From an uncultured Prevotellaceae bacterium (GTDB taxonomy: Bacteria > Bacteroidota > Bacteroidia > Bacteroidales > Muribaculaceae): a stretch of DNA of 33,315 nt. A program made the translations under genes and the position numbers. Shown here piece after piece: positions 24,748 through 33,168 of this stretch; position 1 is the first letter of the stretch; each line of letters begins with the position of its first letter. The notes under the pieces were generated by a model. It made no database searches. It was not told the DNA's origin and worked only from the letters and a program-made list of their open reading frames with translations. The stretch covers positions 1 to 33,315 of the forward strand of contig CAMJZF010000017.1 of assembly GCA_946410125.1 (NCBI GenBank), read 5' to 3'.

Positions 24748-27700
24748 ACTTAATCATCTTCACAGTAGTGCGGCTGCCGTCGCTGTACTCGGTAACGACT
24801 ATGTTCACGCCCTTGAACGGACGGTCGCTCACCACACCGGCAGCGTTGACATATTTCACGCCCACTACGTTGCGATAACCGTCAAGGGTGTAAATGTCGG
24901 TAACTGTGCCGTCGGAGTTAACATCCTTGCGCTCCCAGTTAGCGAGAGGATAAACCACCATTCCCTGAGTATTGCCTTCGTCAAGGGTCGTAATGCCATT
25001 GAGGTTTGAGCTGTTCACCCCTTTGACGTTTGCAATCGCAAAGCCAGTGAAATTATAGAAAGCCTGGTCCTCAAGCTCCCCGGTCTGGTGGGTCGGGTCA
25101 TCATACTTGGAGAAGTCGGCAAAGAATACACCGTCGATGCGGCCATACTCGTCGTTGACAGGTTGGGCAACCACAAATTGGCTGTTTGCCGCATCCCATT
25201 TTGCCCACATAACGTTGGCAACCTCCATTGGCTTGGCAGGAATGAAGAAATAGCTTCCTGTCACGGCAAGCATCGATGCGTCGAAGTTGGTGGCAATATA
25301 GCTGTTGAAGTTAACATCTACAGTCTCTTCACCTGGAGTTGGAACCTCGGTCAGTAGCAATGTTGGGTTAACCTTGTCAACGAGGATGCCGGTCACGCCA
25401 CTTAGCCTGTGCTTGGTAGGAATCTTAGTGAGATCAAGTCCCTCAGGAAGGTTGAGCACTATCCAGTTACTCTGGTCCCAAGCGGTAGTCTGCCACTCAT
25501 GAACAGTCATGAAGTCGGTCTGGCCTTCGGCCTTGCTAATCGGGTTGGCATATCCATTGTCATCCTTACAGTAGATTGACTTGCTGTCCTCACTTAGGTA
25601 AGCACCAATCAGGTTCTCGTCAACGATGCGATACTTCTTGCCAACAACAATATTCGGGTCATTCACAATCTGTGCCAATGTCACTTTCTCAGGTAGCGGA
25701 GTGCAGAATGCAACTTCATAGAGATAACCGCGATAAATACTTGTCTCAACCTTGTAAATCTTGCTCACGTCAAGGCCATCGGCTGCAAGTGTAAATGTGG
25801 AGGTTGAACTGCTGGTTTCATTCTTTGCAGCAGTATTGGAAGCTGTGAGTGAACCATCAGCGTTCTTAGTGCATTCATAAATCCTTATGCGTGCCGGGTA
25901 AGACGAACTTGAACCACTGCGCCCGCTTCCATAAAGCTTCACGGCATTGGTGTTGGTCACATAGAAGCTCACTGTTCGGATTGATGTGTTATATCTGCTA
26001 TTATATCCTATTGCGCGGGCATCTCCATCGGTATTTGGATTCCACCAGCTCGAGCTTCCTGTGGCACCACTAAAATACTCTTGGCTGCCAAAGAATGGAT
26101 TGGAATAAGTCGTGTTAGAAGACCAAGCCACATCATAATAAGTGTTGTTTGTTCCTAATGAGCACTCAATCCACTTTTGAGGTTGCCCACTACCCACTGT
26201 GTTGCTGTTGGTAGCATATCTTGAACCTACAAACGCACCATAAACGGGGAGGGTGAGCCATGCCACATTGTTATCCTCATATTCGGTGTATTTATATAGC
26301 TGATTGACGTAGGTTTTATTCCAGCCTGCATCGTCGATTGTGGCACACTTGGCAATGTTAAGGTAGGCATCGCTGGCTGTGCCACCGTCATTGGCTGTGC
26401 CTTCAAGGGCAACCACAACGGCATCTGCTCCTTCGGTTTGGAAGGTCACAGTACCCCAATAGGTGCCTTCTACTGCCGCATTAAATGTAACAGTAACATT
26501 TGCGGTTTGCTCGGCTTCATTGACAGGAATTTCGGTTGTCGACACCGTGAATGCACCGCTTGGGTCATCAAGAATCACACTAACATTGCCAATCAAGTCG
26601 GAGCCAAGCACTTCTATGTTCTTTGACACTGAAGTGTTCAAATCACTGCTGAAAGCAAGTTCTTCAGGGCTTGCAATGAGTTGTGGCTCATTGACATAGC
26701 CTTTAAGTTCAACCGTGACATCCTCGTGATAGGGCGATGTGAGTGTTACAGTAGCGCTATAGTATCCTTCCACAAATGCTTTGGGCTCAAATGTCACAGG
26801 AATTTCACAGCCGTCTTGAGCCTCGGCTTCGTCGATAGAGATGGTGGTTTTAGTGAGAGAGAACACATTGTTCTCATCATTGAGACTGAGGGTTACAGGA
26901 CCTGCAAGGCACTCACCCATTACCGAGAATGACTTGGTCTCCGAACCATTGAGACGAGAATAAATGCTCAACGATTCATCGGCAACAAGGGTTGGCTCAA
27001 TAATCTTTCCGGTAAACACTACCCATATTTCTTCGGCTCCCGGACTGGAGAGCGTTACTCCACCATAATACAAGTGGTCGTCGGTAGGTGAGAATGTTAT
27101 GGTAACGACACATCCTTCGGTACTCTCGGCTTCTTGCACGGTGATGTTGCTCTTGTCAATGCTAAACGCATCTTCTTCACCATCCTCGGTCATGAGTGTC
27201 GCTGTAATGTCGCCGGCAAGATATTGTCCTGTAACGGTAAATGTAGCAGTGGCTGTGCGGCCGATGCCCGACCATATCTCTATTGCATCGTTGTCAACCG
27301 TGATTACTGGTGGCATGACTTTACCATTCAGGCTTACAACGGTGCTTTGGGCATAGTTGCTTGATAGGGTAACGGTTGCCGAATACTCAGTAATGTTCTC
27401 ATCGCGAGGACTGAAAGTGACGGTAACGTTATAGCCGTTGTCATTTTCGGCTTGGGCAACTGTGATGTTGGTAGGATTAATGCTGAATACGCCATTGGCA
27501 TCGGCAAGGGTCGCGGTAACGGGTCCCACAAGATTCTCGGCGAGCACTGTGAATGTCTTGGTGTCGGTGCCATTGAGCTTGCTGTTGAGCTCAAGCAACT
27601 GCGGCTCCGCCATGATAAATGGCTCGAGAACAGTTCCTGCTATATCAATATAAATATCGGTAGCGCCGGCACTTCTTAATCTAATCTTACCGTTGTGTGT

Positions 27701-30469
27701 CCCTAATTCTTGAGGCTTGAACGATATGGTCACGTTAACGCCGTTTTGAGCCTGAGCCACACCGACGCTTGTAACATTCTTGGTAAAAGCATTGTTGTCA
27801 TTGGTGGTGAAATCTACAGCAATGTCACCTGTAAGATTTTCGCCTTTAACATTGAATGTTGAGGTCACGGTCTCATTCACCTTGGCACTCATGCTGAGGG
27901 TGTATTTGTCAACCATTATGGTTGGCACGAGGGTGACTGCCGTGCCGGTAATGGGCACTGTTACGGCATCGGCGCCGGTGCTGGTTAGCACCAGGTTGGC
28001 GGTGTGTGAACCGGCGGCTGTTGGGCTATAGGTGATGGTCACTGTGCCACTTGCCGAGCCGTTATTGTTGGCTATTGTCGTTGGCGACACACTGAACATG
28101 TTGGCATTGTTGCCGGTGATTGCTGCACCAATGGCTCCTTGCATGTTGGTTCCGGTAACAGTCACAGTATTAGTATAGTTTTGACCTGTATTGCCACTGA
28201 AGGATAGACTTTCGGGTGAAGCTGATATTACCGGACTGCTTGAGCTGCCTAAGATATATTGAATACCCTTAATGGCATTGATCTTTCCATGAGTGCCAAA
28301 AGTCTTGGAACCGTGCCCGGCACCGTTGGTCCACTGGTCGGTGTCCCACGTGGCGGCCATCACTTCCTTGATATAGTCGGGGCTTGGAGTCTTTCCTGCC
28401 TCAACACATGCCTGCAGCCACTGGGCGATGATTCCCGATACGCAAGGTGTAGCCATCGAAGTACCTTCCATAGCGGCGTATGGATAGTTGCTGTTGTTTA
28501 CTATGAGGTCATGATTATAGTCTGTGCCATAGTAGCTATAATTATCGACCGAAGCTGTGTGATAGTGGTTAACGCCGGCAATGATGCGGGCACCGGGGGC
28601 ATTGATGTGTGGCAGTGCCGTTCCAAGTGGTCCATAACCTGCCGTCTGCCAACTCGAGAAGTAAGCATGGTCGCCAATGTTGGGATAGTCTTCACTGGCA
28701 TCGGTTACGGTACCGGCATAATTGGTCACCGAGTTACGTGTCACATAGGCACCTACCGAGATAACCTTGCTATAGGTTGCATTGTCGCTTACCGAGCAGT
28801 CATCATTGCCTTGCACAAGGTTGTAACTGTTGCTGGCACTATTGCTCAAAGTGAGATCATTGCCAAACCAGCAAACTTGCCCACCTTCCCACATGTCAAT
28901 GATAGTAGAGCCTGAGGTTGGATAAACCGACACACATAAAGCATATTTACTGTCGTAAAAACCAGTAGATGAATTTTGTGAGTAACTTCTTGAAATCATT
29001 AATGGAGTGTAAATGGTCCAATAATACTTATTATTAGTGGTTGATCTAATTACACGTATTGCTCCGGCATCACCATAGCTGTTACTATAACTGCTTGTTG
29101 AGTAGAAATATTGAGCAAGTCCACTTGAACCGGTTATACTAATTGTTGAATTTCCTGTATATGCATTGCTGGAATAAACCACATTGCCTGTGCTTGTGTC
29201 TACAACATGAAATTTCAACGAAGTTGCAACGTTTGAGGAACGGGCATAGGCATAAATGGTTGACGCGTAAAGTTGTACGTTTCCTGTGGCATCGGCCCAG
29301 GAGCGTTGAAGGTTTGCCATCATTGGCTTGCTGCTGGTGGATGTGCCACTGGCATACATGCCGCCTCCGTTCGACGTGCCCATCTCAACAAAAGAATCGG
29401 CACGCATGCCATCATTGCTTGCGGCATAAACTATAATGTGGTTGTTGCCGGCACATTGATTAACAATACTTGCTATCGACCCGGTTCCGTCATGAGGACC
29501 GGCTTGCGAACCAAGGCTTAGACTTATGACACACGGCTTGCCCACCTGGTCGGCATAGTCGCAAATGTATTGAATAGCAGTGCCAATCGAAGTGGTGTAG
29601 AGGCTACTAAGGCCGGCAATAACAAGGTTGGCCTCTGGGGCCATACCTCCGTATGTGGCATTGGTATGGTCGTCGGTCACAGTGACTGTGGAGCCGTTGA
29701 CAATTACACTTGAACCACCGGCGGTTGAGCTCGTGTGGGTGCCATGATCCTCGGTTCTGGTATCGTAGGTTAGACCTGATATTTGAGAGGCACTGGAGTA
29801 GGTAGTAAGGTTTGTGCCACTACCCAATTTATAGGCCCTTACAATGCGGCTGTTGCCGTTCTTGTCCTTGAACGCAATGTGCTGGAAATCAATGCCTGTG
29901 TCAATGATGCCAAGAATAACATCCTTGCCGGTATATTGCTTGGTAAGCCCCAAGGCCTGGGCTGCCGCACTATTAGTGATGGCATCTCCGGCCTGAGTAA
30001 CAGAGCGTTGCCGGTCATTGAATGGTTTCAAGATTTCAGCAACCTCGATGCCGGTAACATTGCGCAAGTCGGCAATCGCTTCAATCTTGTCGGCAGGCAG
30101 CAGCATTGCGGCCAAGTTGTCGTTAAACTTTGTCTGCATCACGGCACCAAGTCCTTCCACGGCACCGAAACCGTCTCCATTAACACTTACAAAAGCCGAA
30201 ATCATCTCAACTCCTCCCACCATCTCGGTTTCGGCGATTTTCCGCTCAATGGTCATTCGTTTGAGATTTTCGTCTTTCATCAGTTTCAAAGTGTCATTGC
30301 CGAAAATGTCTTCAACAACTCGCTTTTCTTTGAGTTTGGGGAGTTTTATTTCTCCCTTGCGCTCGCTCAGGAACATCTGTGTCCCTGCCGATAATTTGTC
30401 AATATTGTCGGCTATTGATGGCGATGTCGCCGATAATACGACAATTAAAAAGATGAAAAATTTTCTCAT
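24746..30469 (-). CDS. Secreted giant S8 (subtilisin-like) serine protease
   Basis: This 1907-residue protein has a signal peptide (1-20, ending SPSIA) and a prodomain (about 21-160). The S8 domain shows the full triad: D190 in GIIDTGID, H242 in DHGTHTSS and S671 in GTSMATP, with N352 in the oxyanion-hole position. The long stretch between N352 and S671 includes an inserted domain (about 355-540). Six HYDIN-like beta repeats of about 100 residues follow (about 747-1360). Next is a module (1361-1592) shared with the C10 protease at 1-2455, then a module (1596-1820) shared with the amylase, then an Asp-rich DVNSDGTVTD segment, and a 36-residue tail matching the amylase tail. Role: extracellular protein degradation. 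Single-gene unit with its own promoter. Confidence 0.94.
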   Translation of the reverse strand: MRKFFIFLIVVLSATSPSIADNIDKLSAGTQMFLSERKGEIKLPKLKEKRVVEDIFGNDTLKLMKDENLKRMTIERKIAETEMVGGVEMISAFVSVNGDGFGAVEGLGAVMQTKFNDNLAAMLLPADKIEAIADLRNVTGIEVAEILKPFNDRQRSVTQAGDAITNSAAAQALGLTKQYTGKDVILGIIDTGIDFQHIAFKDKNGNSRIVRAYKLGSGTNLTTYSSASQISGLTYDTRTEDHGTHTSSTAGGSSVIVNGSTVTVTDDHTNATYGGMAPEANLVIAGLSSLYTTSIGTAIQYICDYADQVGKPCVISLSLGSQAGPHDGTGSIASIVNQCAGNNHIIVYAASNDGMRADSFVEMGTSNGGGMYASGTSTSSKPMMANLQRSWADATGNVQLYASTIYAYARSSNVATSLKFHVVDTSTGNVVYSSNAYTGNSTISITGSSGLAQYFYSTSSYSNSYGDAGAIRVIRSTTNNKYYWTIYTPLMISRSYSQNSSTGFYDSKYALCVSVYPTSGSTIIDMWEGGQVCWFGNDLTLSNSASNSYNLVQGNDDCSVSDNATYSKVISVGAYVTRNSVTNYAGTVTDASEDYPNIGDHAYFSSWQTAGYGPLGTALPHINAPGARIIAGVNHYHTASVDNYSYYGTDYNHDLIVNNSNYPYAAMEGTSMATPCVSGIIAQWLQACVEAGKTPSPDYIKEVMAATWDTDQWTNGAGHGSKTFGTHGKINAIKGIQYILGSSSSPVISASPESLSFSGNTGQNYTNTVTVTGTNMQGAIGAAITGNNANMFSVSPTTIANNNGSASGTVTITYSPTAAGSHTANLVLTSTGADAVTVPITGTAVTLVPTIMVDKYTLSMSAKVNETVTSTFNVKGENLTGDIAVDFTTNDNNAFTKNVTSVGVAQAQNGVNVTISFKPQELGTHNGKIRLRSAGATDIYIDIAGTVLEPFIMAEPQLLELNSKLNGTDTKTFTVLAENLVGPVTATLADANGVFSINPTNITVAQAENDNGYNVTVTFSPRDENITEYSATVTLSSNYAQSTVVSLNGKVMPPVITVDNDAIEIWSGIGRTATATFTVTGQYLAGDITATLMTEDGEEDAFSIDKSNITVQEAESTEGCVVTITFSPTDDHLYYGGVTLSSPGAEEIWVVFTGKIIEPTLVADESLSIYSRLNGSETKSFSVMGECLAGPVTLSLNDENNVFSLTKTTISIDEAEAQDGCEIPVTFEPKAFVEGYYSATVTLTSPYHEDVTVELKGYVNEPQLIASPEELAFSSDLNTSVSKNIEVLGSDLIGNVSVILDDPSGAFTVSTTEIPVNEAEQTANVTVTFNAAVEGTYWGTVTFQTEGADAVVVALEGTANDGGTASDAYLNIAKCATIDDAGWNKTYVNQLYKYTEYEDNNVAWLTLPVYGAFVGSRYATNSNTVGSGQPQKWIECSLGTNNTYYDVAWSSNTTYSNPFFGSQEYFSGATGSSSWWNPNTDGDARAIGYNSRYNTSIRTVSFYVTNTNAVKLYGSGRSGSSSSYPARIRIYECTKNADGSLTASNTAAKNETSSSTSTFTLAADGLDVSKIYKVETSIYRGYLYEVAFCTPLPEKVTLAQIVNDPNIVVGKKYRIVDENLIGAYLSEDSKSIYCKDDNGYANPISKAEGQTDFMTVHEWQTTAWDQSNWIVLNLPEGLDLTKIPTKHRLSGVTGILVDKVNPTLLLTEVPTPGEETVDVNFNSYIATNFDASMLAVTGSYFFIPAKPMEVANVMWAKWDAANSQFVVAQPVNDEYGRIDGVFFADFSKYDDPTHQTGELEDQAFYNFTGFAIANVKGVNSSNLNGITTLDEGNTQGMVVYPLANWERKDVNSDGTVTDIYTLDGYRNVVGVKYVNAAGVVSDRPFKGVNIVVTEYSDGSRTTVKMIK

Positions 30470-30520
30470 ATTTATTATAGTTTATGGTGATTCTCTTTTT
30501 GAACCGTTTTGAATAAATGG

Positions 30521-30552
30521 CAAAAATATTTAAAAGAGGCAATCTATGCAAG
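30521..30552 (-). promoter_or_regulatory. Bacteroidetes-type promoter of the S8 protease gene
   Basis: On the minus strand CTTG (30549-30552), a 20-nt spacer and TATTTTTG (30521-30528) resemble the consensus with one mismatch in the -33 box. The -7 box lies 51 nt from the start codon. Confidence 0.6.
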
Positions 30553-30744
30553 AAATTAATGATAAATTACAATAAAAACTAATGTTTTTGGTAATAAACC
30601 GGCATGGGTGTAACGCTTTTAATAGTTATGCATTTTACATCCAAGACGTCTAAAGGCTCGAAGGTGATAAATCGCTTCATAGTTACAAAACCTCTATTCT
30701 CGACTAAAAAAACTTAAATATTAAATCATGTCACTTATTTTCAT

Positions 30745-30752
30745 TATCTTTG
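30745..30752 (+). promoter_or_regulatory. Candidate -7 box for the Big_5 lipoprotein gene
   Basis: TATCTTTG fits TAnnTTTG and ends 16 nt before the ATG at 30769, implying a very short leader. No clear -33 box. The rest of the 299-nt divergent gap (30470-30768) shows only AT-rich sequence. Confidence 0.45.
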
Positions 30753-30768
30753 TCGGCTCAATGTTATT

Positions 30769-32862
30769 ATGAGGCACATTAAGCACATATTCATGATGGC
30801 TGTGCTGGCACTACTGGTGCTGGCGGTGGTGTCGTGCGCCAACATTGGTACGCCTGAAGGCGGTCCTCGCGACTACACGCCTCCTGTGATGCTGCGCAGC
30901 AACCCATTGCCCGGCTCGGTGAACTTTACTGGTAAAAAGGTGGAGATTGTCTTTGATGAGATAGTAAACATCAAGGACCAGACAACACGCGTGGTGGTGT
31001 CGCCTGCTCCTAAGGAGATGCCTGCCATTCGTGCCCAGGGCAAGAAAATCACCGTTGAGTTTCAAGACGATTTGGAACCCAACACCACCTATGTCATCGA
31101 CTTTACCGATGCCATTGAGGATAATAACGAGGGCAACGTGCTCGACGGTTTCAGCTTTGCTTTTTCAACGGGCGACCACGTCGACTCGCTGCAGGTGAGC
31201 GGTATGGTGTTGCAGGCTCGCGACCTTGAACCGGTGAAAAACGTGCTCGTGGGCCTCCATAGCAACCTCGATGATTCGGCTTTCACCACCCTGCCGCTCG
31301 AGCGCATCAGCCGCACCAACAGCCGTGGCGAGTTCACTTTGCGCAACGTGGCTCCGGGTGAATACCATGTCTTTGCCCTGCGCGACGTTGACGGCGACTA
31401 CAAGTGGGTGCGCACCGAGGACCTCGCTTTTCTCGACCAGGTGATTGTGCCCTCTACGCGCGATTTTTCGTCGCAAGACACCATTTTCACCTTCGACCAC
31501 CGCATTGATACTGTGATGACAGCTGTCCACACCGAATTTCTGCCTAACGACGTTTTTTTGAGTTTCTTCAACGAGAATTACCGTTCGCTCTATCTCAAGA
31601 AAAGCGAGCGTGAGGGCGACAACAAGCTTATTGCGATATTTGCGGCTCCCATGCCTGAATTACCCACCACACGGGTGTTGGAACCGCAACGTCACCTCGA
31701 CGAGTGGTATAAGCTTGAGACGCGAGAGGGTAGGGACTCTCTTGTGTACTGGCTCACCGACTCGGCTATGATTAAGGCCGACACCATAAGGCTTGAGATG
31801 ACTTACTGGCACACATCCGACAACGATTCGCTCACGCTCAAGACCGACACTCTGACTTTTGTCAAGCGTCGCAACAGTAGTGAGCAAAAGCAGCTTGAGA
31901 AAGCGGCCAAGGAACGGGAGAAGAATGAGAAGGAGTTGGCAAAGCTTCAAGAGAAGCTCGATAAGTTGCGTCGTGAGGGCAAGGACACTACCGATGTGGC
32001 TGTGGAGCTTGACGGACTGCGCTCTATGCTCAGGGTGAAGCCCGTTGTGCTCAGCCTCAAGACCAGCAACGGCGAGGTCGACATTACCGACTCTTTGTTC
32101 ATAAGCAGTAGTTCACCCATCGGGAGCATTGACATGAGGGGAATTCACCTTGAGAAGATGAATGTCGACAGCACTTGGAGCAACGTCGACGTACCCCGTC
32201 TTGTGCCGGCAAACGAATGGGATGTCTACCGCTATGTGGCTCCCATGAAGCTCGAACAGAACACCGACTACCGCCTTACAATCGATTCTCTCGCCGTGCA
32301 GTCGATTTACGGCATTGCATGCGACACCATCCGTGCCAAATTCAAGGTCAAGAGCGAGGAGGAATATGCCAACCTGCATGTCAATTGTCTTGGATTTGAA
32401 GGTAAGGCTTTCATGCGGTTGCTCAATAAGCAAGACAAGGTTCTGCGAACCGTTGACGTGATAGGACAATATGCCGACTTCTACGACGTGCTACCCGACA
32501 CCTATTATGTGATGATGGTGCTTGATGCCAACGGCAACGGCATGTGGGACACCGGCAACTATAGCGAGCATCGCCAGCCCGAGGACGTGTTCTACTACCA
32601 CGATCCCATCAAGCTTAAGAAATACAGCGACATGACGCTCACATGGAATGTCTACGACACTGCTGTCGACAAGCAGAAGCCTGAGCAACTACGCAAGATC
32701 AAGCCCGAAGATCGCAACAACAAGCTTAAGCCAAAGGATAAAAAGAAAGGAAACGAAGAAGAGGAAGAGGAGGAAGATGAGTTCAACAGCAACGGATTCA
32801 TCAACAACAGCTCTTACACTGGCAACAAATACGACGACGTAAAGCGAGGGGTTGTGAGGTGA
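30769..32862 (+). CDS. Lipoprotein with N-terminal Big_5 Ig-like domain and acidic C-terminus
   Basis: This 697-residue protein starts with a lipoprotein signal whose cysteine is C23 (AVVSCANIG). Right after it comes GTPEGGPRDYTPPV and a Big_5-type Ig-like domain (about 33-135, FTGKKVEIVFDEIV, PNTTYVIDFTDAIED, FSFAFSTG). Next is a carboxypeptidase-regulatory-like beta domain (about 140-205, SRTNSRGEFTLRNVAPGEYHV). A charged helix of about 50 residues (about 370-420, Lys/Glu-rich) looks like a coiled coil. The C-terminal part is beta-rich (YADFYDVLPDTYYVMMVLDANGNGMWD) and ends in a basic stretch followed by an uninterrupted run of seven Glu and then Asp-Glu. Proteins of this layout are common in Bacteroidetes and face the periplasm or cell surface; their role is not established. 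secDF lies downstream but has its own promoter. Confidence 0.86.
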   Translation: MRHIKHIFMMAVLALLVLAVVSCANIGTPEGGPRDYTPPVMLRSNPLPGSVNFTGKKVEIVFDEIVNIKDQTTRVVVSPAPKEMPAIRAQGKKITVEFQDDLEPNTTYVIDFTDAIEDNNEGNVLDGFSFAFSTGDHVDSLQVSGMVLQARDLEPVKNVLVGLHSNLDDSAFTTLPLERISRTNSRGEFTLRNVAPGEYHVFALRDVDGDYKWVRTEDLAFLDQVIVPSTRDFSSQDTIFTFDHRIDTVMTAVHTEFLPNDVFLSFFNENYRSLYLKKSEREGDNKLIAIFAAPMPELPTTRVLEPQRHLDEWYKLETREGRDSLVYWLTDSAMIKADTIRLEMTYWHTSDNDSLTLKTDTLTFVKRRNSSEQKQLEKAAKEREKNEKELAKLQEKLDKLRREGKDTTDVAVELDGLRSMLRVKPVVLSLKTSNGEVDITDSLFISSSSPIGSIDMRGIHLEKMNVDSTWSNVDVPRLVPANEWDVYRYVAPMKLEQNTDYRLTIDSLAVQSIYGIACDTIRAKFKVKSEEEYANLHVNCLGFEGKAFMRLLNKQDKVLRTVDVIGQYADFYDVLPDTYYVMMVLDANGNGMWDTGNYSEHRQPEDVFYYHDPIKLKKYSDMTLTWNVYDTAVDKQKPEQLRKIKPEDRNNKLKPKDKKKGNEEEEEEEDEFNSNGFINNSSYTGNKYDDVKRGVVR

Positions 32863-32954
32863 GTCGGTCACTAAAAGGCTGCTGCTCTTATTACTTTAAT
32901 ATTATGGATGATGTCATTTAAACACATGTTTGTTGTCGCTGGGCGTTAGCGTCT

Positions 32955-32982
32955 CTAACCACTAACCTATAACCTCTAAACT
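32955..32982. repeat. Four tandem 7-bp repeats (CTAACCT family)
   Basis: Units in 7-bp phase: CTAACCA, CTAACCT, ATAACCT, CTAAACT. They lie in the 306-nt gap between the Big_5 lipoprotein gene and secDF (32863-33168). The first part of this gap shows nothing else that I recognise. Confidence 0.8.
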
Positions 32983-33031
32983 TCAAGTTTTGGTTACTTC
33001 CGAAACTTGATTTATTAAAATCTTAAAAAAA

Positions 33032-33063
33032 TTTTTCCACATTAATAATTTGTTGTATATTTG
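33032..33063 (+). promoter_or_regulatory. Bacteroidetes-type promoter of secDF
   Basis: TTTT (33032-33035), a 20-nt spacer and TATATTTG (33056-33063) match the consensus with one mismatch. Transcription would start near 33070, leaving a leader of about 100 nt. Confidence 0.65.
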
Positions 33064-33074
33064 CAGGCTGAAAT

Positions 33075-33120
33075 CGTGAAGAAGTGCTTTTTCACGCCTT
33101 ATTGACGTGCAAAAAGCACT
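33075..33120 (+). promoter_or_regulatory. Structured 5' leader of secDF with two competing hairpins
   Basis: A long stem pairs 33083-33096 with 33106-33120: 14 base pairs with one bulged C (33110) and a 9-nt loop. An alternative 6-bp hairpin pairs CGTGAA (33075-33080) with TTCACG (33091-33096) and would use part of the same left arm, so the two exclude each other. No T-run follows the long stem, so it does not look like a plain terminator. Seen directly; a regulatory role is inferred. Confidence 0.6.
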
Positions 33121-33168
33121 CACATTCATTGAATTATATAAACAAAAAATAATTAATAACATTAAGAA

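Noticed and set aside
30769-32862. Surface-export signal (acidic residues after the lipobox Cys) on the Big_5 lipoprotein
   Set aside because: The residues after C23 are Ala-Asn-Ile-Gly-Thr-Pro, with no acidic cluster, so I do not claim surface exposure.
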